NCBI GenBank assembly: GCA_028867145.1
Contig: JAGWGX010000005.1
Coordinates: 1 to 50,581 of the forward strand
Length of the DNA: 50,581 nt
Source of the DNA: Microcaldota archaeon
Lineage (GTDB): Archaea > Micrarchaeota > Micrarchaeia > Micrarchaeales > CABMGC01
Direction: 5' to 3'
Translations under genes and position numbers: made by a program
The notes under the pieces: generated by a model
Seen by the model: only the letters and a program-made list of their open reading frames with translations
What the model was told of the DNA's origin: nothing
The model's database searches: none
In this document: piece after piece, positions 38,880 through 48,341 of the stretch
Position numbering within the stretch: the first letter of the stretch is position 1
Layout: each line of letters starts with the position of its first letter

Positions 38880-40902
38880 TCTCACTCCTCTTTATTTGCT
38901 CGCGAAGCCGCACCAGTTGCTCTGAGGTCTCCTTACGGTACCTTGGCTTTGAGAGGTAGCGCCTAATGAGCAGCAAAATAATGGCTGCAGCAATTATTGC
39001 AATCACCCCGATTCCCTTGAAGGGAAGCGCGGAAATTATGCTGCCGATTTGGTAGGGCGTGCTTGGCGGCTTTGTTGCACTCCCGTTCGGCGACTGCTGA
39101 TTGTTTAGCGCGATGAGCGGAAGGGAGTAGGTGTAGTTGAAGCCGTCCGCGGTATTTATGTATAGATTGAGAAGGTATGTGCCCTGCGCTGTGCCCGTCG
39201 AGACGTCGAACCTTGGATTTATCAGCTGGTTAGGATTTGCGGTTATGGTCTGGCTCGCATTTGCGATGCTAATGCCCGTGGGCGCAGTAAGGGTGAATGT
39301 TATTTGGTTTGGGTCATCGCCAGTATAGAGCGCAAATATGCTGATCCTGTTTGTTGCGTTTGTGTAGAATGTGGGGAAGGCGATGTTCACCACCTTTAGT
39401 ATGCTAGAGGGCGCAGGAGGCGATGGCTGCGCAAGCATGTTCTGTATTACGTCAAGCAGCCTCATGCTCTGCGGCCTGTTGATTGTGTAGTACCCAAAGA
39501 CTGATGTGGATGGGCTGATCTGCGGAATCTGCCAGGTTATTGTGTAAAATCCCGGAGGATCGGTGACATTTGCCTGAAGGCCGGTCGTTGTTATGTCAGA
39601 GAGGTTTTGCGCAAGCGCAAGCGGGATTAGGGTCTGCAGTGTGACATTGTTTAGCGATTTTGTGGTGGGGTTGCTCACCTGGATCACTCCCCTTGCGGCG
39701 TTGCTCCCGTTTAGCAGCACCACCTGGTTGACGACCTTTATGCTGTTGTTTAGGGGCGAGTAGATGTTGAGCGTGAAGTACTCGGTCTGGTTGACGCTCG
39801 TGCCTCCCGCATTTAGGTTAACGCTAAGCGGTAGGATGTATGTGCCAGAGGGCATGGTCGCATTTGGGGCCACGAAAAGCTGTATGCTCACCTGCTGATT
39901 CGGCAGGAGGTAAAGCGAGGAAGTCGAGAGTTTCACGAAGTTTTGGAAGGATTTTGGAAATGTGAACTGGATTGACTCAGGCTGGTTGCCCGCATTATGT
40001 AGCGTGAATGTTGAGAGCCCCTGCGAGCCAAGCTGTATAGAGCTGTATATGGGAGTTGAGACAAACGAGAGGGCGGGAATCGGAGTTATCGGTGTAGTGG
40101 CAGCGGTTGCCGAACCTCCGCCTCCGGCGCCCCCAACAGTGGTGCCTGATGATGAGACAGTATAGCGCGCGGTCAGGATGTTCGTGGTGACAAGCGTGTT
40201 GACTGTGTAGGTCTCATAGGCGGTGATTGCGTAAGATCCCGAGGTCGCGGTCGCATTGTTTAGCGAGATTGAATATGTTGCGCTCTGCCCAGGGGAGAGG
40301 GATGACTCAGGGTACTGGAGCTTAAGCGTGGTCGGGCCAATGATGTTTACATAAAGTGTTGCGGCACCAGAGCTAAACTGCCCAATGTTCTGCGAATTAA
40401 GGCTGATTGTAATTGAGCTGCTCTGCACCAGGCTTGAAGGCACCGAGAGCGATGAAAGGGAGAGATTCTGGGGGTTTAGCAGCGAGAAGGTGTTTGTGGA
40501 GGAGGCGATGAAGCTGTTGTAGGCGAATGTTATCGTGCCCGAATAGGCGGTGTTTGTTAGTATCTGCGAGTCCACAATCGCATTGAACGTCTGCTGCGCA
40601 AAGCCGATGCCGTTTGCAACCAGGTTGTTTGAGAAGACGACCGTGTTCGTGTTAATTTGCGTGAGCACGAAGTTCCCGTTCATCGAGCCAATCGAGCATG
40701 CGCTAAGCGTGTTTAGCGTGTATGGGGTGCTTATTGTGCCGACCCTGCTGTAGACCGAGGAGGGAATGTAGGAGACCGCAAAGGTGCAGGCGGGCGTAAC
40801 TGTTATGCTCGCCACGATGTTTGCGGTTTGGGAATTTGCAAAAAATAAATTGGGCAAAAAGAGTAAAATAAATAACGTCAGTAGCCCCAGGCGCATTCGC
40901 AT
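38872..40902 (-). CDS. Large membrane-anchored surface protein
   Basis: A 676-residue protein: signal peptide ([18 protein letters not shown]), an N-terminal beta domain starting [16 protein letters not shown] (similar in opening to the C-terminal-Cys modules), several Ig/NPCBM-like beta-sandwich domains with many N-glycosylation-type sites ([38 protein letters not shown]), one C-terminal membrane helix ([17 protein letters not shown]) and a cytoplasmic tail of about 25 charged residues ([16 protein letters not shown]). It is the first gene of the cluster and overlaps the first MinD gene, so its tail is a candidate receptor for the MinD ATPase. Confidence 0.85.
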   Translation of the reverse strand: MRMRLGLLTLFILLFLPNLFFANSQTANIVASITVTPACTFAVSYIPSSVYSRVGTISTPYTLNTLSACSIGSMNGNFVLTQINTNTVVFSNNLVANGIGFAQQTFNAIVDSQILTNTAYSGTITFAYNSFIASSTNTFSLLNPQNLSLSSLSVPSSLVQSSSITISLNSQNIGQFSSGAATLYVNIIGPTTLKLQYPESSLSPGQSATYSISLNNATATSGSYAITAYETYTVNTLVTTNILTARYTVSSSGTTVGGAGGGGSATAATTPITPIPALSFVSTPIYSSIQLGSQGLSTFTLHNAGNQPESIQFTFPKSFQNFVKLSTSSLYLLPNQQVSIQLFVAPNATMPSGTYILPLSVNLNAGGTSVNQTEYFTLNIYSPLNNSIKVVNQVVLLNGSNAARGVIQVSNPTTKSLNNVTLQTLIPLALAQNLSDITTTGLQANVTDPPGFYTITWQIPQISPSTSVFGYYTINRPQSMRLLDVIQNMLAQPSPPAPSSILKVVNIAFPTFYTNATNRISIFALYTGDDPNQITFTLTAPTGISIANASQTITANPNQLINPRFDVSTGTAQGTYLLNLYINTADGFNYTYSLPLIALNNQQSPNGSATKPPSTPYQIGSIISALPFKGIGVIAIIAAAIILLLIRRYLSKPRYRKETSEQLVRLREQIKRSENE

Positions 40903-40939
40903 ACCTATTTTGTTGGGTAAGCAACTATTTTATAATTGC

Positions 40940-42406
40940 TCACTCAAGCTTTCCCTGCTCCTTTGTGTAGATTATGAGCTCAGGGTGCTTCTTTGGCATA
41001 GGGTTTGCCTTGAGCCCGTAGATCGCGCGCACGTTCTTTAGTAGCGCAAGCTCGACCAGCCTCTGGGTTATTACGCCGTCAAGGACGACCCCGTACATGT
41101 TCGGCTCGTTAGAGTCCTGCAAATAAGCGATCAGCTCCCTGATCGGAAGCTCCTTTGCTACGTTCCCGTCGGGGCCGTAGATCCTGCTTCTAAGCGTTCC
41201 GTTTAATTCCTCAAGTCCGGTTCCAAGCTGCGCGAGAACCTGGCTCTCAAGAGCCGGCTTTGCAAGCGGAGGCCTCATCTCCAGCTGAGTGTTGAACATA
41301 GTCTTTGTCGAGCTTCTTGCAATAGGCTGGCTCTCAATCTTTGGAAGCGATGAGGATGATGAGGAGTCATCATCTATGTCGGAAAGGTCAGGTCCCGACC
41401 TAAAATTGGAAGAGCTCCTTGAGTCCATCCTTGGTTGCTCCATTCTAGGTTCGCTTCTCTGAATCGTCTGAGGCGGTCTTTGCGAAAGTGAAGGCGCCGG
41501 CTGCTGCACATGCGACGGCATTTGCTGCGTTGGTGGAACCCTTGAGTGCTGCATGTTCTGAGGCCTTGCGGTCTTGTTCATGCTAAGGTACTGGTCGATA
41601 GGTATCTTTGTCCTAATCGCCTTGATAACCTCCTTTCTCTGAAGCTCCTCAACCTCTTTTCCTTCTGGCGCCTTTGCGACAAAGTCGACGTTTGCGACGC
41701 TAAGCAGCGTCCTTAGAATCATGTCTCCTCCCTTGTCTCCGTCAAGGAAGACTGTAACCTCCTTTTCGCCGCACAGCCTGATTAGCGTGCGTGCAATCTG
41801 GGTTGCCCCGCCGATTGCGACAACGTTCGTGATGTCGTTTCTAAGCAAATTCAAGACGTCTGCCCTTCCCTCCACGAGGATTATCTCGCGGTTCTTGTCA
41901 ATGTCAGGGCCTGCAGGGAGCTTCTCTGGTCCGTACTCGACGATCTCGCTTGTCTTCACGTCCGCCTGAACGAGCTCTGAGAGCTCCTTGCTGTCTGGCA
42001 TCTCGGTGGTGAGGAGCATCTTGACAAGCTCCTTTGCCCTTGCGAGCAGCTTTCTCCTCTTGTCGGTTCTTGTGTCCTCGACCTTCTCAACCCTGAATTT
42101 AGCGTCATATGGACCCACCCTGTCTACCGACTCTACCGCAGCCGCAAGGATGCAGGTCTCGATTCGATCTAGGGATGCAGGCAGGTGCAGCTTTCCAAAC
42201 GTCTTGCCGCCCTGCTGATTCATGTCGATTTCTATTCTTCCGATCTTCCCGTTCTTTTGCAGTTCCCTCAAATCAAGCTCGTCTCCAAGCAAACCTTCTG
42301 TTTGACCGAATACTGCGCCGATTATGTCTGGCTTGTCAACAAGTCCGTCGATTGAAAAGTCAGCTGCAATCATGTATTTTACTATGTCTAGGTACGTCTT
42401 TGCCAT
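40940..42406 (-). CDS. dnaG: Archaeal DnaG-like TOPRIM protein
   Basis: Archaeal DnaG homologue, associated with the exosome and possibly RNA priming. From the ATG at 42406: N-terminal zinc-free domain (KTYLDIVKYMIAADFSIDGL), helical region, TOPRIM domain with ILVEGRADVLNLLRN (E179) and VFLDGDKGGDMI (D222, D224). Residues about 290-370 are a long Gln/Pro/Ser/Arg-rich insert (QQMPSHVQQPAPSLSQRPP and a Ser run), unlike the compact form in most archaea; the C-terminal domain ELNGTLRSRIYGPDGN then resumes. The frame extends to 42436 (MNSPQKID), but MAKTYLDIVKYMIAAD is the usual start. Confidence 0.93.
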   Translation of the reverse strand: MAKTYLDIVKYMIAADFSIDGLVDKPDIIGAVFGQTEGLLGDELDLRELQKNGKIGRIEIDMNQQGGKTFGKLHLPASLDRIETCILAAAVESVDRVGPYDAKFRVEKVEDTRTDKRRKLLARAKELVKMLLTTEMPDSKELSELVQADVKTSEIVEYGPEKLPAGPDIDKNREIILVEGRADVLNLLRNDITNVVAIGGATQIARTLIRLCGEKEVTVFLDGDKGGDMILRTLLSVANVDFVAKAPEGKEVEELQRKEVIKAIRTKIPIDQYLSMNKTARPQNMQHSRVPPTQQMPSHVQQPAPSLSQRPPQTIQRSEPRMEQPRMDSRSSSNFRSGPDLSDIDDDSSSSSSLPKIESQPIARSSTKTMFNTQLEMRPPLAKPALESQVLAQLGTGLEELNGTLRSRIYGPDGNVAKELPIRELIAYLQDSNEPNMYGVVLDGVITQRLVELALLKNVRAIYGLKANPMPKKHPELIIYTKEQGKLE

Positions 42407-42602
42407 GAAATCATCTATTTTTTGAGGACTATTCACGGAACCTTGAAGGATTAGTCAGATTATGCGCCGTAGACACTAACTTGCTTATCTGTTCTTTCAA
42501 AACAGAGAGATGATTTAGTATAAATTTGCATAATTGCACCTTGTGCTTGCCTGACAATCGCTGTCGATTCCATGCCTTATCCTATACTTAGGTTGGGAAT
42601 AG

Positions 42603-42616
42603 CAATATTAATATAC
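42603..42616 (+). promoter_or_regulatory. TATA box of hjc
   Basis: CAATATTAATATAC about 30 bases before the hjc ATG at 42643. Confidence 0.5.
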
Positions 42617-42642
42617 ACATCCTATCAGGTACGGCGATTGGG

Positions 42643-43071
42643 ATGCTCAGGTACCAAAAAGGTGCAAGAGGGGAGAGGGAGCTCTTGAACAGGTTCTTTG
42701 ATCTGGGGTACTCGGTCATACGCAGCGCGGGCTCGGGGGTCAACTCGATTAGCCCAGACATTTTCGTGATGAAGGGGGGCAGGGGATTTGCCTTTGAGTG
42801 CAAAGCTTGGGACAAGGACTCGATAAGTATAGAGTGGGATAAGTGGGATGCACTCAAGAAGTGGGAGGAGAACTCGAAGCTGCCAATGTTCATGGCATGG
42901 AGGATGAGTAATGTCGGATGGTTTTTCATAAGGCTAGATGAGATGCGTAAAAACACGAAGAGTTATAGCGTCACCAAGAAAACCGCAATAAAGATAGGGC
43001 GGGTTTTTGATAATCTGATTTTGGAAAAGGGAATTGAGCCGATAATCATAACGGTCAAGGAGGACGCCTAA
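42643..43071 (+). CDS. hjc: Holliday junction resolvase Hjc
   Basis: Cuts four-way DNA junctions in recombination. Catalytic residues of the restriction-endonuclease-like fold are visible: E11 (KGARGERELLNRF), D39 in SPDIFVMK, E52 and K54 in FAFECKAWD; the Hjc signature RSAGSGVNS is at 27-35. Length (142) fits the family, with a somewhat long C-terminus. It ends 3 bases before the end of the convergent third MinD gene. Confidence 0.95.
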   Translation: MLRYQKGARGERELLNRFFDLGYSVIRSAGSGVNSISPDIFVMKGGRGFAFECKAWDKDSISIEWDKWDALKKWEENSKLPMFMAWRMSNVGWFFIRLDEMRKNTKSYSVTKKTAIKIGRVFDNLILEKGIEPIIITVKEDA

Positions 43072-43073
43072 GA

Positions 43074-43880
43074 TTACTTGCGCTTTTTGCCGATAAGTCC
43101 GTGGAATATCTTCACCAGCGGATGACGATCATCAGCCTCCTCACCTTGCGCCGTTCCAATTCGCGATGCGTACATCTGCGCGAGGTCCTTTATTGTTCTT
43201 GAAAATGGCGCCTTGCCATCAAGCGAGAAGGTCGGAACGCCCTCAGCGACCCCGACCTGCACCTTTTCATCCTCCGGGAACATCTCGCTCACCTTTGTCT
43301 CAGCCATTTCCTCTATCTCTCGCATGTCAAGCTCGAACTTCCTGTTTCGCACCCTGTTTATTATCAAGTTGCATTTGAGCTTTGCCTTGCCGTACCTGCC
43401 AAGCATCTTTATCGCGCTGATGCAGCTTGCCTTGTTTGGCTGCGCGACAAGTATTGCCTCATCAAGCACCGTGAGCGCGCTTGGGAACTCTATCCCGGGC
43501 TGCGTGTCGATAATCACAAAATCGTAGTCGAGGCCAGCTAGCTTTTTCATGAACGCGTCAATTTGGGGCGTTGTGATCTTGACGTCTTTTGTAGTTGTGA
43601 TCGTCCTTGAAAGATTTCCAGGAAGAATGCGGACCCCGCTTGAGGGATGCGGAACTATTGCGCGCTTTATGTCAATCTTGTTTGAGATCACGTCAAGCAC
43701 CCCATTTGAGGTGTCGTTTAGCCCCATGTAAAGCCCGACGCATGGGTTGATTATGTCCGTGTCGACAATCAGGACATTGTAGCGCATCTGCTTTAGCGCG
43801 ACAGCGAGGTTTATGGAGACTACGCTCTTGCCCACCCCGCCCTTTGGGGAGCTAACTATTATGATGTAGGGCTTTTGCAT
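43074..43880 (-). CDS. MinD/ParA-type ATPase (copy 3)
   Basis: A 268-residue MinD-like ATPase, third paralogue in the window. Walker A KGGVGKS at 13-19, DTDIINPCVGLYMGLND, Walker B IIDTQPGIEFP (a Q instead of P after DT), KAPFSRTIKDLAQMY, and an amphipathic basic C-terminus HPLVKIFHGLIGKKRK. More divergent than copies 1 and 2 and apart from them. TATA-like TTTTAATC lies about 33 bases upstream. Confidence 0.9.
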   Translation of the reverse strand: MQKPYIIIVSSPKGGVGKSVVSINLAVALKQMRYNVLIVDTDIINPCVGLYMGLNDTSNGVLDVISNKIDIKRAIVPHPSSGVRILPGNLSRTITTTKDVKITTPQIDAFMKKLAGLDYDFVIIDTQPGIEFPSALTVLDEAILVAQPNKASCISAIKMLGRYGKAKLKCNLIINRVRNRKFELDMREIEEMAETKVSEMFPEDEKVQVGVAEGVPTFSLDGKAPFSRTIKDLAQMYASRIGTAQGEEADDRHPLVKIFHGLIGKKRK

Positions 43881-44083
43881 GCTGCCACGATTATTAGTAA
43901 ACAGATTCAGATTAAAAGCTTAAGCCCGATGCGAAGTGAGCTTATTTTTCTGCGCAAAAATAGTCCTACTCTAGTGAGTTTTTTGCTCTCTCTGTAAAGT
44001 GATACTACCACTACTCCTTTGCATGCCATCCCTTTTTTAAGGCTTGCATTGGTATCTAGTTCACCAATTCAGTTGGGGGTGAA

Positions 44084-44305
44084 ATGATGGCTAAACGGGG
44101 GTTCAGCCTATACGACATGGAGCAGTTCATGCGTGAGGCGGGAGCAGAACAGGTGACTGAGGATGCGGTCCTAGAGCTTGAAAAGGAGCTAGAGCGCCTC
44201 ACGGAGACGCTTGCGCAAAGGACGCTTAAGTACGCAAAGCACGCGGGCAGGCACAAGCTGATTAAGAAGTCGGACATAATGCTAACAAGGCACGGCCTTG
44301 TCTAA
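44084..44305 (+). CDS. Histone-fold protein (divergent)
   Basis: A 73-residue histone-fold protein: FSLYDMEQFMREAGAEQV, then DAVLELEKELERLTETLAQR and KYAKHAGRHKLIKKSDIML. AGAEQV, KHAGRHKLIKKSDI and the position of the Asp match the archaeal histone core, but the middle helix is much more acidic and the protein is diverged from the histone at 17335-17529. GGGGGTGA lies directly before the double ATG as a strong ribosome binding site, and TTTTTTTAAGG near 44031 is a candidate TATA. Could be a histone variant or a TAF-like partner. Confidence 0.82.
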   Translation: MMAKRGFSLYDMEQFMREAGAEQVTEDAVLELEKELERLTETLAQRTLKYAKHAGRHKLIKKSDIMLTRHGLV

Positions 44306-44321
44306 TTCTGTTTTTTGTTTT

Positions 44322-45371
44322 TCACAGCCAGCCAGCAAAGCTCATCATGAATGCAAGCAGCACAAATGCCGCCTCAAGACCGATAAGCCAGTTTGAGACC
44401 TCGTACTCCTTCATCGGCCTTATGTTCATAACAAAGTGCGTTAGGCTGTAGATCTTCTTTCCATAGGGTGCCTTGAAGGTTCCGTCCTTTTGCCTAATTC
44501 CAAGGTCGGTCACCTTGAAGCCTTTCCTTAAGTGCAAGAAGAACTCGATTATCCAAGGCAGGAAAATTATGAGACCAAATGCCTGCGCGTGACCAACTGC
44601 CATTATAGCAACTAGCGCGCCGCCGATGCAGTACGTGAAGCTATCTCCAGGGATTATCTTTGCAAAGAATTTGTTGAAAGGCCAAAACGCAAGCAGCACC
44701 ATGAACAAAAGCGCGGATAGCAGCGCGCCTATGTATGAGCCAAAGAAGGTTGTGTACAGCAAAAGGCCAAAGCTTGCGATTATCGCCATGCCAGGCTGAA
44801 GCCCGTCAAATCCACCGAGAAGATTGAATGCGTTTGAGATAAAGATTACTGCAAGCGGTAGGATGAAGATCGGGTACAAAAGCCCAAGGTTAACTGTCCC
44901 GAAAAATGGGATCGCTACCGTGCTAACTCCTGCGTTTATCGCCATGAGTGGAATTGCGCCCACAACTGTGAGCAGAGGCTTTTGCCACTGCTTTAGCCCC
45001 TTCTTTATATCCTTTAGGTCCGTTGTCATCACCCTTCTTGCGCTAACGTTTATGTCATCCAAAAATCCGACGAAGGTTATGAGCATTATTGAAAGCGCGA
45101 CGGCGATTAGCTGCTGAATGTTAATTAGAGGAGAGAAGACAAACGTGCCGCCAAATGTGTAGGCCATCATTCCAATTATCAGCCCGAACGCGACCGCGAC
45201 GCCGCCTGAGCTTGGAAGCTTTATCGCCTTTGCCTTGTTGTGGTCCTCGCCAATAACTCCTGCGCTATAGAAGTAAGACATCAGGAATTTTGTTGAGTAG
45301 AAAGTGACGATGAATGCGATGACTGCAGGGACTATTACGGTCAGATAAGTGTGATACTGGAAGACTACCAT
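44322..45371 (-). CDS. UDP-GlcNAc:dolichyl-phosphate GlcNAc-phosphotransferase-like (GPT/MraY family)
   Basis: An integral membrane transferase moving a sugar-1-phosphate from a UDP-sugar to a polyprenyl phosphate, first step of N-glycan or other lipid-linked sugar synthesis. A 349-residue protein with about ten membrane helices. Key motifs: VGFLDDINVS (DD at 105-106), SNAFNLLGGFDGLQPG (179-194) and PGDSFTYCIGG, the Mg2+ and uridine-binding parts of GPT/Alg7/AglH and MraY. Eukaryotic/archaeal GPT motifs fit better than bacterial MraY. With the DPM1-like enzyme it supports protein glycosylation. Confidence 0.9.
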   Translation of the reverse strand: MVVFQYHTYLTVIVPAVIAFIVTFYSTKFLMSYFYSAGVIGEDHNKAKAIKLPSSGGVAVAFGLIIGMMAYTFGGTFVFSPLINIQQLIAVALSIMLITFVGFLDDINVSARRVMTTDLKDIKKGLKQWQKPLLTVVGAIPLMAINAGVSTVAIPFFGTVNLGLLYPIFILPLAVIFISNAFNLLGGFDGLQPGMAIIASFGLLLYTTFFGSYIGALLSALLFMVLLAFWPFNKFFAKIIPGDSFTYCIGGALVAIMAVGHAQAFGLIIFLPWIIEFFLHLRKGFKVTDLGIRQKDGTFKAPYGKKIYSLTHFVMNIRPMKEYEVSNWLIGLEAAFVLLAFMMSFAGWL

Positions 45372-45434
45372 GGTTTAGAATGCCTACTTCACTAATAAAA
45401 AACTATCATTGGGAAGTTTTGCTCCCGCACACAA

Positions 45435-45444
45435 TCTTTATAAT
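45435..45444 (+). promoter_or_regulatory. TATA box of leuS
   Basis: CTTTATAATG at about 45435-45444; transcription would start near 45465, leaving a leader of about 35 bases before the GTG at 45501. Confidence 0.5.
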
Positions 45445-45500
45445 GATTTAAGCATCATAGCAATCAAGAGTAATCACTGATTTGGTTCCTTGGTGCATTT

Positions 45501-48341
45501 GTGAAAGACTACGCGAGCATTGATAAAAAGTGGCAGGAGGAGTGGGCCAAGGCCAAAATATTCGAGTCGGACCCGGACAACAGGAAGGCCTACCTTGTCA
45601 CTGCGGCGTTTCCTTATGTAAACACTCCCCAGCATATCGGCCACATGAGAACCTACGGAACAGCAGACGTTCTTGCAAGATACAAAAGAATGAGGGGATT
45701 CAATGTCCTCTTTCCGATGGGATTCCATGGAACCGGAACGCCGATTCTTGCAATCGCAAAGAGGATAAAAAACAACGACAAGGAACTGTTTCAGGAGCTG
45801 AAGACTTTTCACATCAGCGATGAGGACATCAAAAGGATGCAGGACCCAGAGTTCATTGTTCAGTATATATCCCAGGAGATTGAGACGGGAATGCACGGGT
45901 CTGGGCTGAGCATTGACTGGAGAAGGAAGTTCATCTCTATCGAGCCAATATTTAGCAAGTTCATAGAGTGGCAGTTTGGGATCCTAAACTCAAAGGGATA
46001 CCTCGTGAAGGGAAAGCATCCGGTGGGATGGTGCCCAAACGAGAACAATGCGGTGGGAATGCACGACACCAAGCACGACGTTGAGCCGGAGATCGAGCAG
46101 GAGACCGCAATAAAATTCAAGGTCGAGGGGGAGGAGGCAAGCCTGCTTTGCAGCACATATAGGCCAGAGACAGTTGACGGCGCGACGAATGTTTTTGTGA
46201 ACAAGGATGTCTCTTATGTGCTTTGCATAATTGACACAGAAAAATACTACATCTCAAAGGCGGCGGCAAAGATTTTATCCTACCAAATGCCAGTTGAGGC
46301 AACTGCAGAGCTTATGGGCTCTGAGCTTCTTGCAAAGAGGTGCATAAACCCATTCAACGGGGAGGTGCTTCCAATTTTCCCAGGAGATTTTGTGAAGGAG
46401 TCGCTTGGAACCGGGGTTGTGATGTCGGTTCCCGCCCACGCGCCGTTTGACTATGCAGCAGTTGAAAAGCTAAAGGCGAGCGGATATAACACCGGAGGGA
46501 TTAAGTACAAGAAGATAATTGATGTCCAAATCGGAAAGTCGCAGGCAGAGTCGAAGGAGGGAGGGAAGCCGATCCACCTTGACCTTCCGGCGCTTGCCTA
46601 CCTTGAGCTGCTAAAGACTGATGTGAATGCGGTAAACGACATGCTTGAGTTTGCGACAAAAATGCAGTACAAGGAGGAGTCGCACTGGGGCAAGATGCTC
46701 GTGAAGGGATATGAGGGGATGAGCGAGCCTGATGCAAGGGATAAAATCAAGAGGAAGCTGCTTGATGAGAAGAAGGCAATAATGATCCACATAATACAAA
46801 ATGCGCCAGTAAAGTGCAGGTGCGGCTTTGATGTAGTGGTCAAGATCGTGGACAACCAGTGGTTCATAAATTACGGCGACAAGGTGTGGAAGGAGCTTGT
46901 GAAGGAGCACTTTAGGTCAATGAATGTGCTTCCAGAAAAGGTCACAAATGCGTTCAATGCAGCAATAGACTGGATTGACCTAAGGGCAGTGGTGAGGGCG
47001 CAGGGCCTTGGGACAAAATTCCCGCTTGACAAAAACTTCATTATCGAGTCCCTTTCGGACTCGACGATCTACATGTCGTTTTACACAATACTCAACTTCA
47101 TAAGATCTGTTGATGTGGAGAAGCTTAGGCCCGAGTTTTTCGATTACGTCTACCTAGGAAAGGGTGATGCGGACAAGGTTGCGGCAGGCAGCGGAATAGA
47201 TTTTGAGATTGTGAAGAAATCCAGGGAGAGCTTCACTTACTGGTATGATTTCACCTCAAGGCACTCCGCCGCTGACCTTATTCCAAACCACTTCACAATG
47301 CAGATATACAACCACGTTGCGATCTTTGACAAGGCTTACTGGCCAAAGCAGGTTGTCGCGAACGGTATGGTCATGTGCGAGGGGGAGAAGATGAGCAAGA
47401 GCCTTGGGAACATAATTCCCCTCTCAGATGCGCTAAAAAAGGTTGGGGCAGACCCGCTTAGGATCTCGGTGATCACAAGCGCCGACCTCTTTAGCGACAC
47501 CGAGTACAGCGAGAGCGCGATAAATGGAATCCAAGAGAGGCTTGAGTACCTTGCAAACATAGTAGACAACATTGATTCGTACGAGTCAGGCGAGCTTCGC
47601 CACATCGACTACTGGCTCTACTCTAGGCTGAACAAGAAGATCGAGAGGATCGGGATCGCCCTCGACTCCCTTGAGCTGCGCGACTACTCAACCGAGATAC
47701 TCTACGGCTCTATAATAGAGCTAAGGAAGTACTTTGAGAGGGGAGGGAACAACGGAATGGTCCTAAGGGACTACATGCAGGGAGTGATACTCATGCTCCA
47801 GCCGGTTGCGCCGCACATCGCAGAGGAGCTCTGGCACCAGCTTGGCAACAACACATTTGTCTCGCTTGAGAAGTGGCCTGGCATTGACAAGGAGATGATT
47901 AATGAGAAAATTGATGCTGAGGAGGAGGCGCTCTCGCTTTTGGTCGAGGACGCAAAGAGCGCATCGGAGCTGATGAAAAAGAAGAATGAGGGGAAGAGCC
48001 CCAGCAGAATTCACTTAATAGTCGCATCGCAGTGGAAGAGGGACGGCACGAACGAGCTTGCAAAGTCAAAGAACATCGGCAAGGCGATTGAAACATTAAA
48101 GGCAAACGGAGTAGACCCTGAAATTGCAGCAAAGTACCTAGGCAAAATGGCAAAGGAGATGAACAGGCTAAGGCCAATTGAGGTAAACGAGGAGTCGGAG
48201 TTTGCGATGCTAAACGACGCAAAGGATTATCTTTCAAGAATTCTTGGTTCGCAAGTGGAGATTGCACTTGAGAAGGAGTCGAAGTCTGCAAGGGCGGAGA
48301 GGTCAATGCCGCTCAAGCCAAGCATAGAAATTACGTTCTAG
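45501..48341 (+). CDS. leuS: Leucyl-tRNA synthetase
   Basis: Charges tRNA-Leu with leucine. A 946-residue class I synthetase: HIGH at 45-48 (NTPQHIGHMRTYG), editing (CP1) domain with TYRPETVDGATNVFV, KMSKS near 630 (GEKMSKSLGN), anticodon-binding helical domain (VAPHIAEELWHQLG) and a C-terminal extension. The layout is the archaeal/eukaryotic type. The start is GTG with GGTG five bases upstream; no in-frame ATG precedes it. One cognate tRNA-Leu (CAG) is in the window. Confidence 0.95.
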   Translation: MKDYASIDKKWQEEWAKAKIFESDPDNRKAYLVTAAFPYVNTPQHIGHMRTYGTADVLARYKRMRGFNVLFPMGFHGTGTPILAIAKRIKNNDKELFQELKTFHISDEDIKRMQDPEFIVQYISQEIETGMHGSGLSIDWRRKFISIEPIFSKFIEWQFGILNSKGYLVKGKHPVGWCPNENNAVGMHDTKHDVEPEIEQETAIKFKVEGEEASLLCSTYRPETVDGATNVFVNKDVSYVLCIIDTEKYYISKAAAKILSYQMPVEATAELMGSELLAKRCINPFNGEVLPIFPGDFVKESLGTGVVMSVPAHAPFDYAAVEKLKASGYNTGGIKYKKIIDVQIGKSQAESKEGGKPIHLDLPALAYLELLKTDVNAVNDMLEFATKMQYKEESHWGKMLVKGYEGMSEPDARDKIKRKLLDEKKAIMIHIIQNAPVKCRCGFDVVVKIVDNQWFINYGDKVWKELVKEHFRSMNVLPEKVTNAFNAAIDWIDLRAVVRAQGLGTKFPLDKNFIIESLSDSTIYMSFYTILNFIRSVDVEKLRPEFFDYVYLGKGDADKVAAGSGIDFEIVKKSRESFTYWYDFTSRHSAADLIPNHFTMQIYNHVAIFDKAYWPKQVVANGMVMCEGEKMSKSLGNIIPLSDALKKVGADPLRISVITSADLFSDTEYSESAINGIQERLEYLANIVDNIDSYESGELRHIDYWLYSRLNKKIERIGIALDSLELRDYSTEILYGSIIELRKYFERGGNNGMVLRDYMQGVILMLQPVAPHIAEELWHQLGNNTFVSLEKWPGIDKEMINEKIDAEEEALSLLVEDAKSASELMKKKNEGKSPSRIHLIVASQWKRDGTNELAKSKNIGKAIETLKANGVDPEIAAKYLGKMAKEMNRLRPIEVNEESEFAMLNDAKDYLSRILGSQVEIALEKESKSARAERSMPLKPSIEITF

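Noticed and set aside
42437-42642. Possible C/D box small RNA (GATGATT and CCTGAC) before hjc
   Set aside because: The C box does not match the consensus and no D'/C' pair is present; only the hjc promoter is supportable here.
43881-44083. Possible small RNA in the gap before the second histone
   Set aside because: No stable paired ends or conserved block found by eye; only promoter-like boxes for the flanking genes.
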